Counted from the stretch's first letter, positions 8,083-17,295 are shown. The stretch is 64,000 nucleotides of DNA from an uncultured Pseudacidovorax sp. (GCF_913773995.1 NZ_CAJYES010000134.1:1-64000), one strand, 5' to 3'. Notes: generated from the letters alone by a model not told the origin. A program made the numbers and translations.

Positions 8083-8973
8083 TCAGTGCTGATGGCCGCC
8101 GCCGCCCGTCGCAGCAGCTGGCGCGGCGCGCACCGGCAGCTGCACCTCGCGCGTCGACTCGTTGCCCTGCGCGTCCTTGAAGCGCAGCGTCAGCGGCAGC
8201 GTGCTGCCCACGGGCAGCGGCTGCTTCAGGTCCATCAACATCACATGCAGGCCGCCAGGCTTGAGCTCCACGGTCTGCCGCGCGGGCAGCGTCAGCCCAT
8301 CGACGGCGCGCATCTGCATGTGGTCGCCCTGCATCGACATTTCGTGCACCTCGGCGATGCCGGCGACCGGCGTGCTGGCGCCCACCAGGCGCGCGCCCGA
8401 GGGCGCCTGCAGCTTCATGAAGGCGCCGGTGCCGCTCTGGCCGGCCACGGCCATGCGGGCCCAGCCGTCACGCACGTCCACGGCGGCCACACCACGCGGG
8501 AGTACGTCGAGCTTCGCGGCGGGCAGGGGCAGCTTCTCGTCGGCCGCGCCCGTGGGCAGCTGGGCCCAGTCGCTGCTGCCCACGTCGCAGCCCTGCAGCA
8601 CCTTGAAGTACAGCGGGCCCGGCTTGTCGGGCAGACGCCCGCGCAGGATGAATTCGGTCTTCTGGTCGGCGGGCACGGCGGTGGCCGCGCTGGTGGCGGT
8701 CCAGCGCACCACGGCTTCGCTGCCGCTGCGCGTCTGCTCGATGGTCCAGCCGGGGCGCGCGGGCACGTCCTTCAGCGCAAAGCCCTGCGGCAGGCGCACG
8801 GTGAGGGCGTTGGTGAGCTTGGCGTCCTGGCAGGCATGGCCGACGCGGAAGGCGGCCTCGTAGTCGGTGCCGACGGTGGCGCCGCCGGGCGGTAGCGTGA
8901 CGTGGGCGAAGGCGCTGCTGCCGGTGCCGGCCAGCAGGGCGAGCGCGAGAAGAGGGCGATTGAAGCGGCTCAT
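8083..8973 (-). CDS. YcnI-type (DUF1775) and PCuAC copper chaperone fusion
   Basis: A 296-residue periplasmic protein with two copper-related domains. A signal peptide ends ...GSSAFA, so the mature protein would begin with His24 (HVTLPPGGA), the residue forming the mono-histidine brace copper site of YcnI proteins. The DUF1775 domain runs to about residue 165. The second domain is PCuAC, with HEMSMQGDHMQMR and PGGLHVMLMDL supplying the Met/His copper motif. The C-terminus adds GGGGHQH, possibly a further metal site. PCuAC proteins deliver Cu(I) to cytochrome oxidase or handle periplasmic copper. It lies 28 bases after the TonB receptor on the same strand. Confidence 0.9.
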   Translation of the reverse strand: MSRFNRPLLALALLAGTGSSAFAHVTLPPGGATVGTDYEAAFRVGHACQDAKLTNALTVRLPQGFALKDVPARPGWTIEQTRSGSEAVVRWTATSAATAVPADQKTEFILRGRLPDKPGPLYFKVLQGCDVGSSDWAQLPTGAADEKLPLPAAKLDVLPRGVAAVDVRDGWARMAVAGQSGTGAFMKLQAPSGARLVGASTPVAGIAEVHEMSMQGDHMQMRAVDGLTLPARQTVELKPGGLHVMLMDLKQPLPVGSTLPLTLRFKDAQGNESTREVQLPVRAAPAAATGGGGHQH

Positions 8974-9001
8974 GGTTCGGGTCTTCGGAGGATGGGGTGG
9001 A

Positions 9002-11338
9002 TCACAGGTCCCACTGCAGCGACGCGGTGTAGGTGCGCTGCGGGTAGGGGTGGAAGTTCCAGTACTGGGCGTTGTTGAGGTTGTCGATGCCGAAGGCGGC
9101 CGAGAAGTGCCGGTCGATCTGCCAGCGCACGCGGGTGTCGACGGTGAAGTACTTGCTGGCGCCGAAGTAGGCATCGGCGTTGACGTCGCTGTTGTCCAGG
9201 TTGGAGTACTGGCGCCCGCTGTAGCGCGCCGCCACGGTGAAGGACCATCGGTCGGTGGGACGGTAGGTGGCGTACACAGTGGAGCGCCAGCGCGGCACGC
9301 GCGGCTGCCACTTGCCCACGCTTGCCGGATTGGCCGCATTGGCCACGGTGCGCGAGTCGGCGAAGGTCAGGCTGCCGCCCAGGTCCAGCCCGCGCATCAG
9401 CACATCGGTGCCGGTGTAGGCCAGCTCCACGCCGGTGGTGCGCACCTTGTCGACGTTCTGCACGCGCGAGGTGGTGGTGCCGGGCACCAGCTGGCTGAAG
9501 AGCGCGTCGCGCGTGGTCTCGTGGAACAGGGTGGCACGCAGCAGGCCGTCGCCCAGGTCCTTCTCGGCGCTGAGCTCGCCGGTCCACGACTTCTCGGGCT
9601 TGAGCGTGGGATCGTTGACGAAGGACAGCGTGCCACTGGTGGCGCCGTACAGCTCGCCCACCGTCGGAAAGCGCACCGCGCGGCCCACGGATGCCTTGAT
9701 CACCGTGTCGTCGGTCGCCTGGAAGGCGAGGGCGGCCTTGGGCGAGAGGTGCGACTCGCTGCGGCGGGCATAGCGCAGGGTGCTGGTGGCGCTGGCGCTC
9801 AGGCCGTCGTCGGCCTGCCAGTCCTCCCAGCGCAGGCCGAGCACGGCCTTCCAGCGCGGCGCGAAGCGCCAGGCGTCCTGCACCCAGGCGCTCACGGTCT
9901 GCGTGCGGCCGCCCACGTTGCTGACCAGCGAGAGCGGGTTGATGGGCCCGTCGATCCAGCTGCCGGCGACGTTGTTCTTGGCGATGGCCAGCTTGTAGGC
10001 ATCGCGGCCGATGCCGAAGTCCACGATGTGCGCGCCCTGCAGGCCCTGGGGGTGCCAGGTGCCCTTGGCGGCCAGCGTGTTCCAGCCGGTGCCGTCCTGG
10101 TCCTGCAGCGTGCCGGCACCGCCATAGGCGGCCAGCGGCAGCGCGACGGTAGGCGCACGCTGCTGGTCCTTGCGGTAGTCGTACAGGCTGGCGGCGAGCT
10201 CCCAGTCGAACACGCCCTCGGTGCGGCTCTTGAGCGACAGACCGTGCATCAGGTGTGTCTGGTCGTCGTTCGTCAAGGGGAAGGCGGTGGGCGCGAGCGC
10301 GTAGCTGCGCCCGAGGATGTTGACCGTGCCGCTGTACACCGGCAGGCCGTTGGGTCCCGTCAGGTAACTGGCCGGACGGCCTTCCGAACTGTTCTGCCAC
10401 CAGCCCAGCGTGTAGCTGGCGCGCAGCGTGGGCGTGATGTCGTAGGCCAGCTTCAGCTTGGCCTGGTCCTGCACCGTCTGGTAGGCCGTGCCCGTGCCCA
10501 GGATGTACCAGGGCGTGTTGGTGGTGTTGAGCCCGCCCACCCAGCCCGTGACCGGCGTGCCGGCACGACCGGGCGTGCCCGACGCGACGGTGGCCGTGGT
10601 GAAGGTCAGCGGCTGGCCTTCGCTGCGGGTGCGGTTGAGGTGGATCCACCACGACCAGTCGCCCGCGCGGCTGCCGATGGAGGCGCTGGTCTGCCAGCTG
10701 TTGAAGCTCTGGTCGGTGTTGTAGAGCTGGTTGGGCTGCGACGCGTAGCCCGCGCTCACATGCGCTTCGAGCGTCGTCGGCATGCGTGTCACGTAGTCGA
10801 CCACTGCACCGGCCGAGTTGCCGGGATAGGCGGCGGAGAAGGGGCCGTACATCACGTCCACCCGCTCGATCTCCTCCGGCGACACCAGGCCCCAGCGCGG
10901 TGCGAAGTTGGTGCCGTTGGCGATGCCGTTGCCCAGGTAGTTGGACAGCAGGATGCCGTCCGCATACACCGCCGAGCGCGCGCTGTTGCCCGTGCCCGAG
11001 GCGCGGGTGGAGAGGATCGCGTGGTTGTAGTCGCCGATGTAGCGCTTGCGCACCAGCAGGCTGGGCAGGTACTTGAGCGCGTCCTCGCTGTCGGTGGCAT
11101 TGATGCGCGTGGCGATCTCCTCGCGCGTGACGCCTTCGATGGTGGTGGGGATCTGCGTCGGCAGCGAGGTGGGCTGGCCGCCCGTGACGGTCACGACGCC
11201 GAGCGACTTGACGCGCTCTGGCGCGGCGGTGTCGGACTGCTGGGCCATCGCGGCAAGCGGCAGTGAAAGGCCGGCGTGCAGGGCCAGCCGCGAAATGCGG
11301 GCGCGCCGGGCGGCGCGCGGTGACGGGATGAGTTTCAT
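9002..11338 (-). CDS. TonB-dependent outer-membrane receptor, probably for copper
   Basis: A 778-residue outer-membrane active transporter. After a signal peptide (LALHAGLSLPLAAMAQ) comes a plug domain with a TonB-box-like GVVTVTG stretch and plug motifs SEDALKYLPSLLVRKRY, VYADGILLSNYLG and EEIERVDVMYGPFSAAYPGNSAGAVV. The 22-strand barrel follows and ends SLQWDL. The substrate is inferred from neighbours: a DUF2946 protein upstream and a YcnI-PCuAC copper chaperone downstream, as in copper-receptor operons. It is longer than typical OprC-type copper receptors, so a siderophore or other metal chelate is possible. The DUF2946 gene ends 168 bases upstream. Confidence 0.85.
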   Translation of the reverse strand: MKLIPSPRAARRARISRLALHAGLSLPLAAMAQQSDTAAPERVKSLGVVTVTGGQPTSLPTQIPTTIEGVTREEIATRINATDSEDALKYLPSLLVRKRYIGDYNHAILSTRASGTGNSARSAVYADGILLSNYLGNGIANGTNFAPRWGLVSPEEIERVDVMYGPFSAAYPGNSAGAVVDYVTRMPTTLEAHVSAGYASQPNQLYNTDQSFNSWQTSASIGSRAGDWSWWIHLNRTRSEGQPLTFTTATVASGTPGRAGTPVTGWVGGLNTTNTPWYILGTGTAYQTVQDQAKLKLAYDITPTLRASYTLGWWQNSSEGRPASYLTGPNGLPVYSGTVNILGRSYALAPTAFPLTNDDQTHLMHGLSLKSRTEGVFDWELAASLYDYRKDQQRAPTVALPLAAYGGAGTLQDQDGTGWNTLAAKGTWHPQGLQGAHIVDFGIGRDAYKLAIAKNNVAGSWIDGPINPLSLVSNVGGRTQTVSAWVQDAWRFAPRWKAVLGLRWEDWQADDGLSASATSTLRYARRSESHLSPKAALAFQATDDTVIKASVGRAVRFPTVGELYGATSGTLSFVNDPTLKPEKSWTGELSAEKDLGDGLLRATLFHETTRDALFSQLVPGTTTSRVQNVDKVRTTGVELAYTGTDVLMRGLDLGGSLTFADSRTVANAANPASVGKWQPRVPRWRSTVYATYRPTDRWSFTVAARYSGRQYSNLDNSDVNADAYFGASKYFTVDTRVRWQIDRHFSAAFGIDNLNNAQYWNFHPYPQRTYTASLQWDL

Positions 11339-11506
11339 GAAGGGCTTGGCAGCCGCGCCGCCGATGCCGGAATCGATCCGGAGCGAACGGCGCGGCGATC
11401 TGTCGATCGGGTTCGCGCCGGGCGTGCAGCGGTCGGACGGCCGGCCCGCAGGGCCAGGGCCGTCGCGCCGCCGGTCAACACCGCGGGCGAACGGGAAGGG
11501 GACAGG

Positions 11507-11884
11507 TCAGCGCAGTGCCGGAGGCCCGCGCGCCGGCAGGGGCGCGGCGGTGGCCGCCGCCAGGCGGGCGGCCTCGATGGGCTGCACGGCCACGCCCAGG
11601 GGCTGGGCCTGGGGCAGTTGCAGCAGGGGTGCCTGCGGCGGCGGGGCGCCGGTCGAGACGCACAGGGGACAGTCCATGTGCGTGGCGCCCATCTCCTTCA
11701 CGCCGTCGTCAGTCTTCACGACCACCTTGACGGCGCCCATGGCCGAGCAGACCAGCTCCATCGCCTGCGGATGCACCAGCGGCGAGGCGATGGCCGCACC
11801 CATCGACAGCGCGAACCACAGCAACACCACGCGGCCGAGCAGGCCACGGGCGAGACGATGGAAGGTGCGCGCGAAAAAGGGCAT
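11507..11884 (-). CDS. DUF2946 family protein
   Basis: A 125-residue protein with one N-terminal hydrophobic helix (LLGRVVLLWFALSMGAAIAS) that could be a signal or anchor. The exported part has ELVCSAMG and HMDCPLCV, so three Cys plus Met and His residues able to bind a soft metal, followed by a Pro/Ala-rich tail. DUF2946 genes often sit beside copper receptors and PCuAC proteins, as here. The ATG at 11884 is chosen because the hydrophobic segment follows it. TAGAAT lies 13 bases upstream, leaving a leader of only about 7 bases and no Shine-Dalgarno. First gene of the putative copper operon. Confidence 0.75.
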   Translation of the reverse strand: MPFFARTFHRLARGLLGRVVLLWFALSMGAAIASPLVHPQAMELVCSAMGAVKVVVKTDDGVKEMGATHMDCPLCVSTGAPPPQAPLLQLPQAQPLGVAVQPIEAARLAAATAAPLPARGPPALR

Positions 11885-11897
11885 GGGGGAGCCGTCG

Positions 11898-11903
11898 ATT
11901 CTA
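11898..11903 (-). promoter_or_regulatory. Candidate -10 (TAGAAT) of the copper-type operon
   Basis: TAGAAT on the minus strand, 13 bases before the DUF2946 ATG. I do not see a good -35 at 17-18 bases, so an activator may be needed if this is the promoter. Confidence 0.4.
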
Positions 11904-11965
11904 GGATCCGGCCTTGCACGGGACGATGGACTTTTTGTCCGGGGGTAAGCGGACCTCACCTCATG

Positions 11966-12076
11966 CGCCCCGAAGTCTCAACTCATTCGCCCTGAGCCCT
12001 CGACCCGTCCGCCCCGAGCCCTCAACCCCGTTCGCCCCGAGCTCTCAACCCCGTTCGCCCTGAGCCTGTCGAAGGG
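11966..12076. repeat. Tandem array of five REP-like 22-23 base units
   Basis: Units begin CGCCC at 11966, 11988, 12010, 12033 and 12056. The first four are degenerate (CGCCCTGAGCCCTCGACCC-like); the last is the intact CGCCCTGAGCCTGTCGAAGGGC form shared with the element at 24145. The array fills most of the gap between DUF2946 and the peroxidase gene. Confidence 0.85.
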
Positions 12077-12106
12077 CAGAACGGCGCGCGCGTCCAGCCT
12101 GCCAGC

Positions 12107-12595
<489 letters not shown>

Positions 12596-12637
12596 TCAGG
12601 TCTCCTCAATCGGTGCGTGTCGTCCGTCTGTTCAGTG

Positions 12638-12720
12638 GGCCGCGGAGCAGGCCATGCGCGTGCACCCGCGGAACCGGCTTCGCCGGGCCGCCGGGTGCGC
12701 CCCCTTGAGGGGGGAGGCGG
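12638..12720. repeat. Intergenic hairpin repeat, copy 1
   Basis: Starts GGCCGCGGAGCAGGCCATGC. GCACCC (12662-12667) pairs with GGGTGC (12693-12698) and encloses CCGGC (12674-12678), TTC, GCCGG (12682-12686). A closely related copy lies at 50822-50946. In both places the element abuts the 3' end of a minus-strand gene, so on that strand it would sit in the 3' untranslated region and may end transcription. Confidence 0.75.
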
Positions 12721-12750
12721 CTACACGAAGTGAGCAAGCAACGGGGGTGG

Positions 12751-14055
12751 TCAATGATGTTTATCGCTGCGGGCGATCTCGAGCAGGCGCTGCACCTCTT
12801 CGCCATGCACCTTCAGGTTGCGCCGGTGCCAGCGGCGGATGAGCTCCATGAAGCCCGCCACCACGATGCCGAAGGCGGTGATCGCGCCGAAGGCCGACAG
12901 GCCCAGCCCGGTGCAGGCGCTGTAGAAGGCGCCCAGCAGCAGGATGCAGGCCTGTTCGTTGAAGTTCTGCACGGCGATGGAGCGGCCCGCGCCCATCAGG
13001 TTGTGGCCACGGTGCTGCAGCAGCGCGTTCATCGGCACCACCAGGAAGCCGCCCAACCCGCCCAGCAGGATCAGGAAGGGCACCGCCACCCACACGTTCG
13101 AGATGAAGTTCATCGCGATCACCAGGAGGCCCATGCCGATGCCCAGCGGGATCACGCGCGTCGCCATGTCGAGCCGCATGCGCACCGAGGCCACCACGGC
13201 GCCCACGGCCGTACCGACCGCCACCACGCCCGTCAGCGCGGAGGCCTGCGGCATGCTGTAGCCCAGCGCCAGCGAGGCCCAGGCCAGCACGATGTACTTG
13301 AGGTTGCCGCCCGCGCCCCAGAAGAGCGTGGTGGTGGCCAGGGAGATCTGGCCCAGCTTGTCGCGCCACAGCCGGGCGTTGCATTGCCAGAAGTCGGGCA
13401 GCAGCGCGACCAGGTTGCCCACGAAGCTGCGATGCGGATCGGCGCGCAGCGGACGCATCGCCACGCCCGTGTGCGGGATGCGCGTGTTGAACCAGGCCGC
13501 CAGTGCATACACCCCGATCAGCACGGCGATGGCCGCTTCGGGCGGCGTGTCGATGCCGGTATCGATGAGCGGCAGATCGATGGCCAGCAGCTTGCTGGAG
13601 ACGGGTCCGCCCACCAGCAAGCCGCCCAGCACGATGCCCAGGATGATCGAGGCGATGGTCAGGCCTTCGATCCAGCCATTGGCCTTGACGAGCTGCGAGG
13701 CAGGCAGCAGTTCGGTCAGGATCCCATACTTGGCCGGCGAGTAGGCCGCCGCGCCGAGGCCCACGACCGCATAGGCCGCCAGCGGGTGGCTGCCGAACAG
13801 CATCATCAGGCAGCCCACCACCTTGATGGCATTGCTGATGAACATCACCTTGCCTTTGGGCAAGGCGTCGGCGAAGGCGCCCACCAACGGCGCCAGCGCC
13901 ACATAGAAGATGGCGAAGATCGGCACCAGCGCCGCCCGTTGCCACTCCGGTGCGCCCGCGGTCCGCAGCAGTTCGACGGCAGCCACGAAGAGCGCTTGGT
14001 CGGCCAGCGACGAGAAGAACTGGGCCGACATGATGGTGTAGAAGCCGCGCTTCAT
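12751..14055 (-). CDS. lplT: Lysophospholipid transporter LplT (MFS)
   Basis: A 434-residue major facilitator with 12 predicted helices. It starts MKRGFYTIMSAQFFSSLADQ, the usual LplT opening, with AYSPAKYGILTELLP in the early helices and MNALLQHRGHNLMGAGRSIAVQNFNEQ in the second half, both characteristic. LplT flips lysophospholipids across the inner membrane for re-acylation; the acyltransferase Aas is not nearby. The ATG at 14055 is preferred over frames extending upstream. Divergent from alr with a 174-base gap. Confidence 0.92.
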   Translation of the reverse strand: MKRGFYTIMSAQFFSSLADQALFVAAVELLRTAGAPEWQRAALVPIFAIFYVALAPLVGAFADALPKGKVMFISNAIKVVGCLMMLFGSHPLAAYAVVGLGAAAYSPAKYGILTELLPASQLVKANGWIEGLTIASIILGIVLGGLLVGGPVSSKLLAIDLPLIDTGIDTPPEAAIAVLIGVYALAAWFNTRIPHTGVAMRPLRADPHRSFVGNLVALLPDFWQCNARLWRDKLGQISLATTTLFWGAGGNLKYIVLAWASLALGYSMPQASALTGVVAVGTAVGAVVASVRMRLDMATRVIPLGIGMGLLVIAMNFISNVWVAVPFLILLGGLGGFLVVPMNALLQHRGHNLMGAGRSIAVQNFNEQACILLLGAFYSACTGLGLSAFGAITAFGIVVAGFMELIRRWHRRNLKVHGEEVQRLLEIARSDKHH

Positions 14056-14229
14056 CGATGGGGCTGGCTGGCCATGTGCAGGCTCTAGGCTGTATACAAA
14101 AAATCCCCGGGGTCGGGGGCCCGTGGTTATAGCACGCAGGTGCAATGCCAAAATGACCCAAGACCCTGCCGCAGGCGGCCCGTCCGCGTCCGACATGGGC
14201 GTCATCCCGCTTCGAATTCTGGCTGCTCC

Positions 14230-15330
14230 ATGCCCCGCCCGATCCTCTGCACCATCCACCCCGCCGCACTGCGCCACAACCTCGAACGGGCCCGCCGCGG
14301 CGCGGCACCGGCGAGCGTTTGGGCCGTGGTCAAGGCCAATGCCTATGGCCATGGCATCGAGCGTGTGTTCGACGCCTTCCGGGCAGCGGACGGCTTCGCG
14401 CTGCTGGATCTGGCCGAGGCGGAGCGGGTCCGCGCCCTGGGCTGGCGTGGCCCGATCCTGCTGCTCGAAGGCGTGTTCGACGCGCGCGACCTGGAGCTGT
14501 GCTCGCGCCTGGGCCTGTGGCACACGGTGCACTGCGACGAGCAGATCGACTGGCTGGCCGCGCACAAGACGCAGGCGCCGCACCGCGTCTTTCTCAAGAT
14601 GAACTCCGGCATGAACCGTCTGGGCTTCGCACCCGGCCGCATGCGCGCCGCCTGGACGCGCCTGACGGCACTGCCGCAGGTGGACGAGGTCTCGCTGATG
14701 ATGCATTTCAGCGATGCCGACGGCCCGCGCGGCATCGACTCGGCCATGACCGCCTTCGATGACGCCACGGCCGATCTGCCCGGCGAGCGCTGCATCGCCA
14801 ACAGCGCCGCGGTACTGCGCCATGCGACCCGTACCCGGGCCGACTGGGTGCGGCCGGGCATCGTGCTCTACGGCAGCGCGCCCGACTTTCCCGAGCACGA
14901 CGCCGCCCACTGGCAACTGCAGCCCGGCATGACGCTGGCCACGCGGCTCATCGGCGTGCAGTCGCTGCAGCCGGGCGACACCGTGGGCTATGGCTCCAGC
15001 TTCGTGGCCGAGCAGCCCATGCGCATCGGCGTCGCGGCCGTGGGCTATGCCGACGGCTATCCGCGCCATGCGCCCACCGGCACGCCGGTGCTGGTCGACT
15101 GCGTGCGCACCCGGGTGGTGGGCCGGGTCAGCATGGACATGGTCACCGTCGACCTCACACCCGTGCCCGAAGCCGCCTTCGGCAGCGAGGTGGTGCTGTG
15201 GGGCCGCAGCGCCCGGCGCGGCACCCTGCTGCCCATTGACGACGTGGCCCGCGCCAGCGGCACCGTGGGCTACGAACTGATGTGCGCGGTGGCGCCGCGC
15301 GTGCCCGTGACCGTGGATGCGCTGGAATGA
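14230..15330 (+). CDS. alr: Alanine racemase
   Basis: A 366-residue PLP enzyme interconverting L- and D-alanine for peptidoglycan. The PLP lysine is Lys35 in [21 protein letters not shown] and the second-monomer catalytic Tyr segment [10 protein letters not shown] are present, and the C-terminal beta domain has VGYADGYPR and GRVSMDM. The ATG at 14230 gives the standard [14 protein letters not shown] start; no strong Shine-Dalgarno is seen. The divergent lplT-alr pair is common in betaproteobacteria, where radA often follows alr closely; here radA is about 5 kb further on. Confidence 0.96.
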   Translation: MPRPILCTIHPAALRHNLERARRGAAPASVWAVVKANAYGHGIERVFDAFRAADGFALLDLAEAERVRALGWRGPILLLEGVFDARDLELCSRLGLWHTVHCDEQIDWLAAHKTQAPHRVFLKMNSGMNRLGFAPGRMRAAWTRLTALPQVDEVSLMMHFSDADGPRGIDSAMTAFDDATADLPGERCIANSAAVLRHATRTRADWVRPGIVLYGSAPDFPEHDAAHWQLQPGMTLATRLIGVQSLQPGDTVGYGSSFVAEQPMRIGVAAVGYADGYPRHAPTGTPVLVDCVRTRVVGRVSMDMVTVDLTPVPEAAFGSEVVLWGRSARRGTLLPIDDVARASGTVGYELMCAVAPRVPVTVDALE

Positions 15331-15334
15331 ACCG

Positions 15335-15392
15335 ACTCGCCCCCTGCATCGTTCCGAGCCCCTCTCGCGCCGCGGAAGAGGGGTTGGCGAGT
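15335..15392 (+). terminator. Nested inverted repeat just after alr
   Basis: ACTCGCC (15335-15341) pairs with GGCGAGT (15386-15392), and inside it CCCCTCT (15359-15365) pairs with AGAGGGG (15377-15383). It begins 4 bases after the alr stop, so it probably ends or stabilises the alr transcript. There is no T tract, so it is not a canonical intrinsic terminator. Confidence 0.5.
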
Positions 15393-15429
15393 AGGGGCGC
15401 GCTGGCATGCAGCGCCTTGACCCACTGAA

Positions 15430-16272
15430 ATGAAGGTCCGCTCGACCTGGCGCTCCGTGCGCCTGGAGGAATCGGCGCTGGAGCAGGCGCTGCACCGCCG
15501 GCACAGCCTGCGCATGCACGGCTGGTTGATCGGCAGCCTGGTGTTGCTGACGATGTGGACCTGCTCGGCCCTTTTGCGGCACGGCGCCGAGATCGATTCG
15601 CTGGCCCTGCGCTATCTGCTCACCCTGGGAGTTGGCTATCTGGTGTACCTGGGGCTGCTTCGTCTGTGGGCGCGGCGTCTGCTGGGCGAGCGGCGCCACA
15701 GCGAAGGCGAGCACTGGAGCGATGGGCTCGATCTGCCGTGGCCCGACTCGCCTGCTTGTGGCGGCGGCGGTGGCAGTGGTGGCGGCGCTGCTGGTGGCAG
15801 TACTGGCGCATCGATGCCCGAGCCGGGCGGCGGCGATTTCTCCGGCGCGGGCGCCGGCGGCGATTTCGCGGTCCCGGCCTCCACCGATGGCAGCGCCCTG
15901 GGCGACCTCGCCTCCGGTGCGCTCGAGGCCGCAGGTTCTGCGGACGAGGGCGCCGTCGTGGTGGTGCCCGTCGTGGCCGTGTTTCTGATCGGCGTCGCAC
16001 TGCTGCTTGGTGCCGGCTCGCTGCTCTGGCTGTACTTCGGCTCCGAGGCGCTGCTGACCGTGGCGGTCGAGTTGGCCTTCTCCTATGCGGCCGCACGCAC
16101 CACGCGGCGCCTGGCCCGTGAGGGCTGGCTGATGGCGGCCGTGCGCCTGACGTGGAAGCCGCTGCTCGGCGCCCTGTTCTGCGCCGTGCTGCTGGGCGCC
16201 GCCGTCGACCGCTTCGTGCCGCAGGCCCCAACGCTGCCCGAGGCGCTGCGCATCATTGCGGGCCGGCGTTAG
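15430..16272 (+). CDS. Membrane protein with central Gly/Ser-rich segment, unknown function
   Basis: A 280-residue protein I do not recognise. Residues 32-80 contain two hydrophobic helices (MHGWLIGSLVLLTMWTCSALL and a second ending VYLGLLRLWA). Residues 105-160 are low complexity: GGGGGSGGGAAGGSTG then alternating Gly/Ala/Ser/Asp. Residues 175-245 contain two or three further helices (VVVVPVVAVFLIGVALLLGAG, LLGALFCAVLLGAAV). The topology is thus two hydrophobic blocks joined by a flexible linker. The 3' end overlaps the convergent hydrolase gene by 20 bases. It follows alr by 99 bases beyond the alr hairpin. Confidence 0.7.
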   Translation: MKVRSTWRSVRLEESALEQALHRRHSLRMHGWLIGSLVLLTMWTCSALLRHGAEIDSLALRYLLTLGVGYLVYLGLLRLWARRLLGERRHSEGEHWSDGLDLPWPDSPACGGGGGSGGGAAGGSTGASMPEPGGGDFSGAGAGGDFAVPASTDGSALGDLASGALEAAGSADEGAVVVVPVVAVFLIGVALLLGAGSLLWLYFGSEALLTVAVELAFSYAAARTTRRLAREGWLMAAVRLTWKPLLGALFCAVLLGAAVDRFVPQAPTLPEALRIIAGRR

Positions 16273-17272
16273 GCGCCGCACCCGGCGTTCGCAAGAAGGC
16301 GACGATGCCTTCCAACAAGCCCTTGGCGAGCGGCTGGTCGTCGCGGCCATAGCTCGCCAGGTTGGCCGCCGGATCGTCGGCGGGCACATCGCTCAGCACG
16401 TGGTTGGCACGGGGCAGGTCGAGCACACGCGCCCAGGGCGCCGCTTCATGAAGGCGCCTGGCCTCGTCGGGTGCCACCTGCAGGTCGTGTCCGCCCTGTG
16501 CGATCAGAAGCGGCAGCCGCACCCGCGCCGCCAGCCCAGCAGGGTCGTGTCTGAACAGGTCGATGAGAAAGGGCTGCACGGGCGCCGCGAAGAGCGGCTG
16601 CAGGGCAGGGTGAAGGAGCATGGGGTCCACCCTGCGACCGGCCTCCAGCGTGGCGATGGCCTGCATGGCCTGCGGCAGGAGCGGCGCGTTGGCCGGGTTG
16701 GCATGCAACTGGTCGCGCAGCACCTGTCCCACGGGCTGGCCGGGCGCGGCGAGCAGCAGCACGCCGCACAAGCCCTCCGGCTGCTGGGCCGCTGCCAGAG
16801 CCACCACGCCGCCTTCGCTGTGACCCAGCAGCCAGACGCAGGGCCTGTCCGTTTCCTCGCGCAAGCGGGACGCCCAGGCTCGCACGTCGTGCACGTAGTC
16901 GGCCACGGTCACCGCATTGGGATCCGGAACCGCGCCCGCACTGCCGAAGAGCCCCCGCTTGTCGATTCTGAGCGTGGCGATGTTCTGCGCGCCGAGGGCA
17001 TGTGCCAGACGGCGATAGGGGCCCGCCTTGACGCCCAGGGGATTGTTGCCGTCCCGGTCGGTGGGGCCGGAGCCAGGCACGATCAGCACGGCGGCCTCTG
17101 GCCGTAGACCTTCACCGGGCCGCGTCAGCGTGCCTCGCAGCGGCCCCTGCGGACCGGAAACTTCCAGCGACTGTTCGGTCCAGTTGACGGTGGCCATGGC
17201 CAGGGTGGTGGCGCTGCCCATCATGGCGAGCGCCGCAGCGGTCCGACGAGCGCTTCGGCGGCCATCGGCCAC
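16253..17272 (-). CDS. Exported alpha/beta hydrolase
   Basis: An alpha/beta-hydrolase of about 339 residues. The oxyanion-hole strand is AAVLIVPGSGPTDRDGNN, the nucleophile elbow is WLLGHSEGGVVAL (Ser), and late Asp/His candidates are IAQGGHDLQV and RANHVLSDV. The resemblance is to serine aminopeptidase-type hydrolases with a PGSGPTDRDGN motif; the substrate is unknown. The start is uncertain: GTG at 17272 gives an RRSARRTAAALAMMG export signal with GGAGG close upstream (3 bases, short), while ATG at 17224 would remove the arginines. It begins 23 bases after the ketopantoate-reductase-like gene, and is the last gene of that operon. Confidence 0.8.
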   Translation of the reverse strand: MADGRRSARRTAAALAMMGSATTLAMATVNWTEQSLEVSGPQGPLRGTLTRPGEGLRPEAAVLIVPGSGPTDRDGNNPLGVKAGPYRRLAHALGAQNIATLRIDKRGLFGSAGAVPDPNAVTVADYVHDVRAWASRLREETDRPCVWLLGHSEGGVVALAAAQQPEGLCGVLLLAAPGQPVGQVLRDQLHANPANAPLLPQAMQAIATLEAGRRVDPMLLHPALQPLFAAPVQPFLIDLFRHDPAGLAARVRLPLLIAQGGHDLQVAPDEARRLHEAAPWARVLDLPRANHVLSDVPADDPAANLASYGRDDQPLAKGLLEGIVAFLRTPGAAPNAGPQ

Positions 17273-17295
17273 GTGCCTCCGCCGCGCCGGTGGCG

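Noticed and set aside
11339-11506. Possible small gene between DUF2946 and the TonB receptor
   Set aside because: Short frames there show no ribosome site, no hydrophobic segment and no recognisable motif.
11966-12076. CRISPR array
   Set aside because: The units are contiguous with no spacers, only 22-23 bases long, and match a REP element.
14056-16389. Minus-strand extension of the lplT frame through alr
   Set aside because: LplT homology begins at 14055. The sequence upstream in the same frame is the complement of alr and the membrane protein gene.
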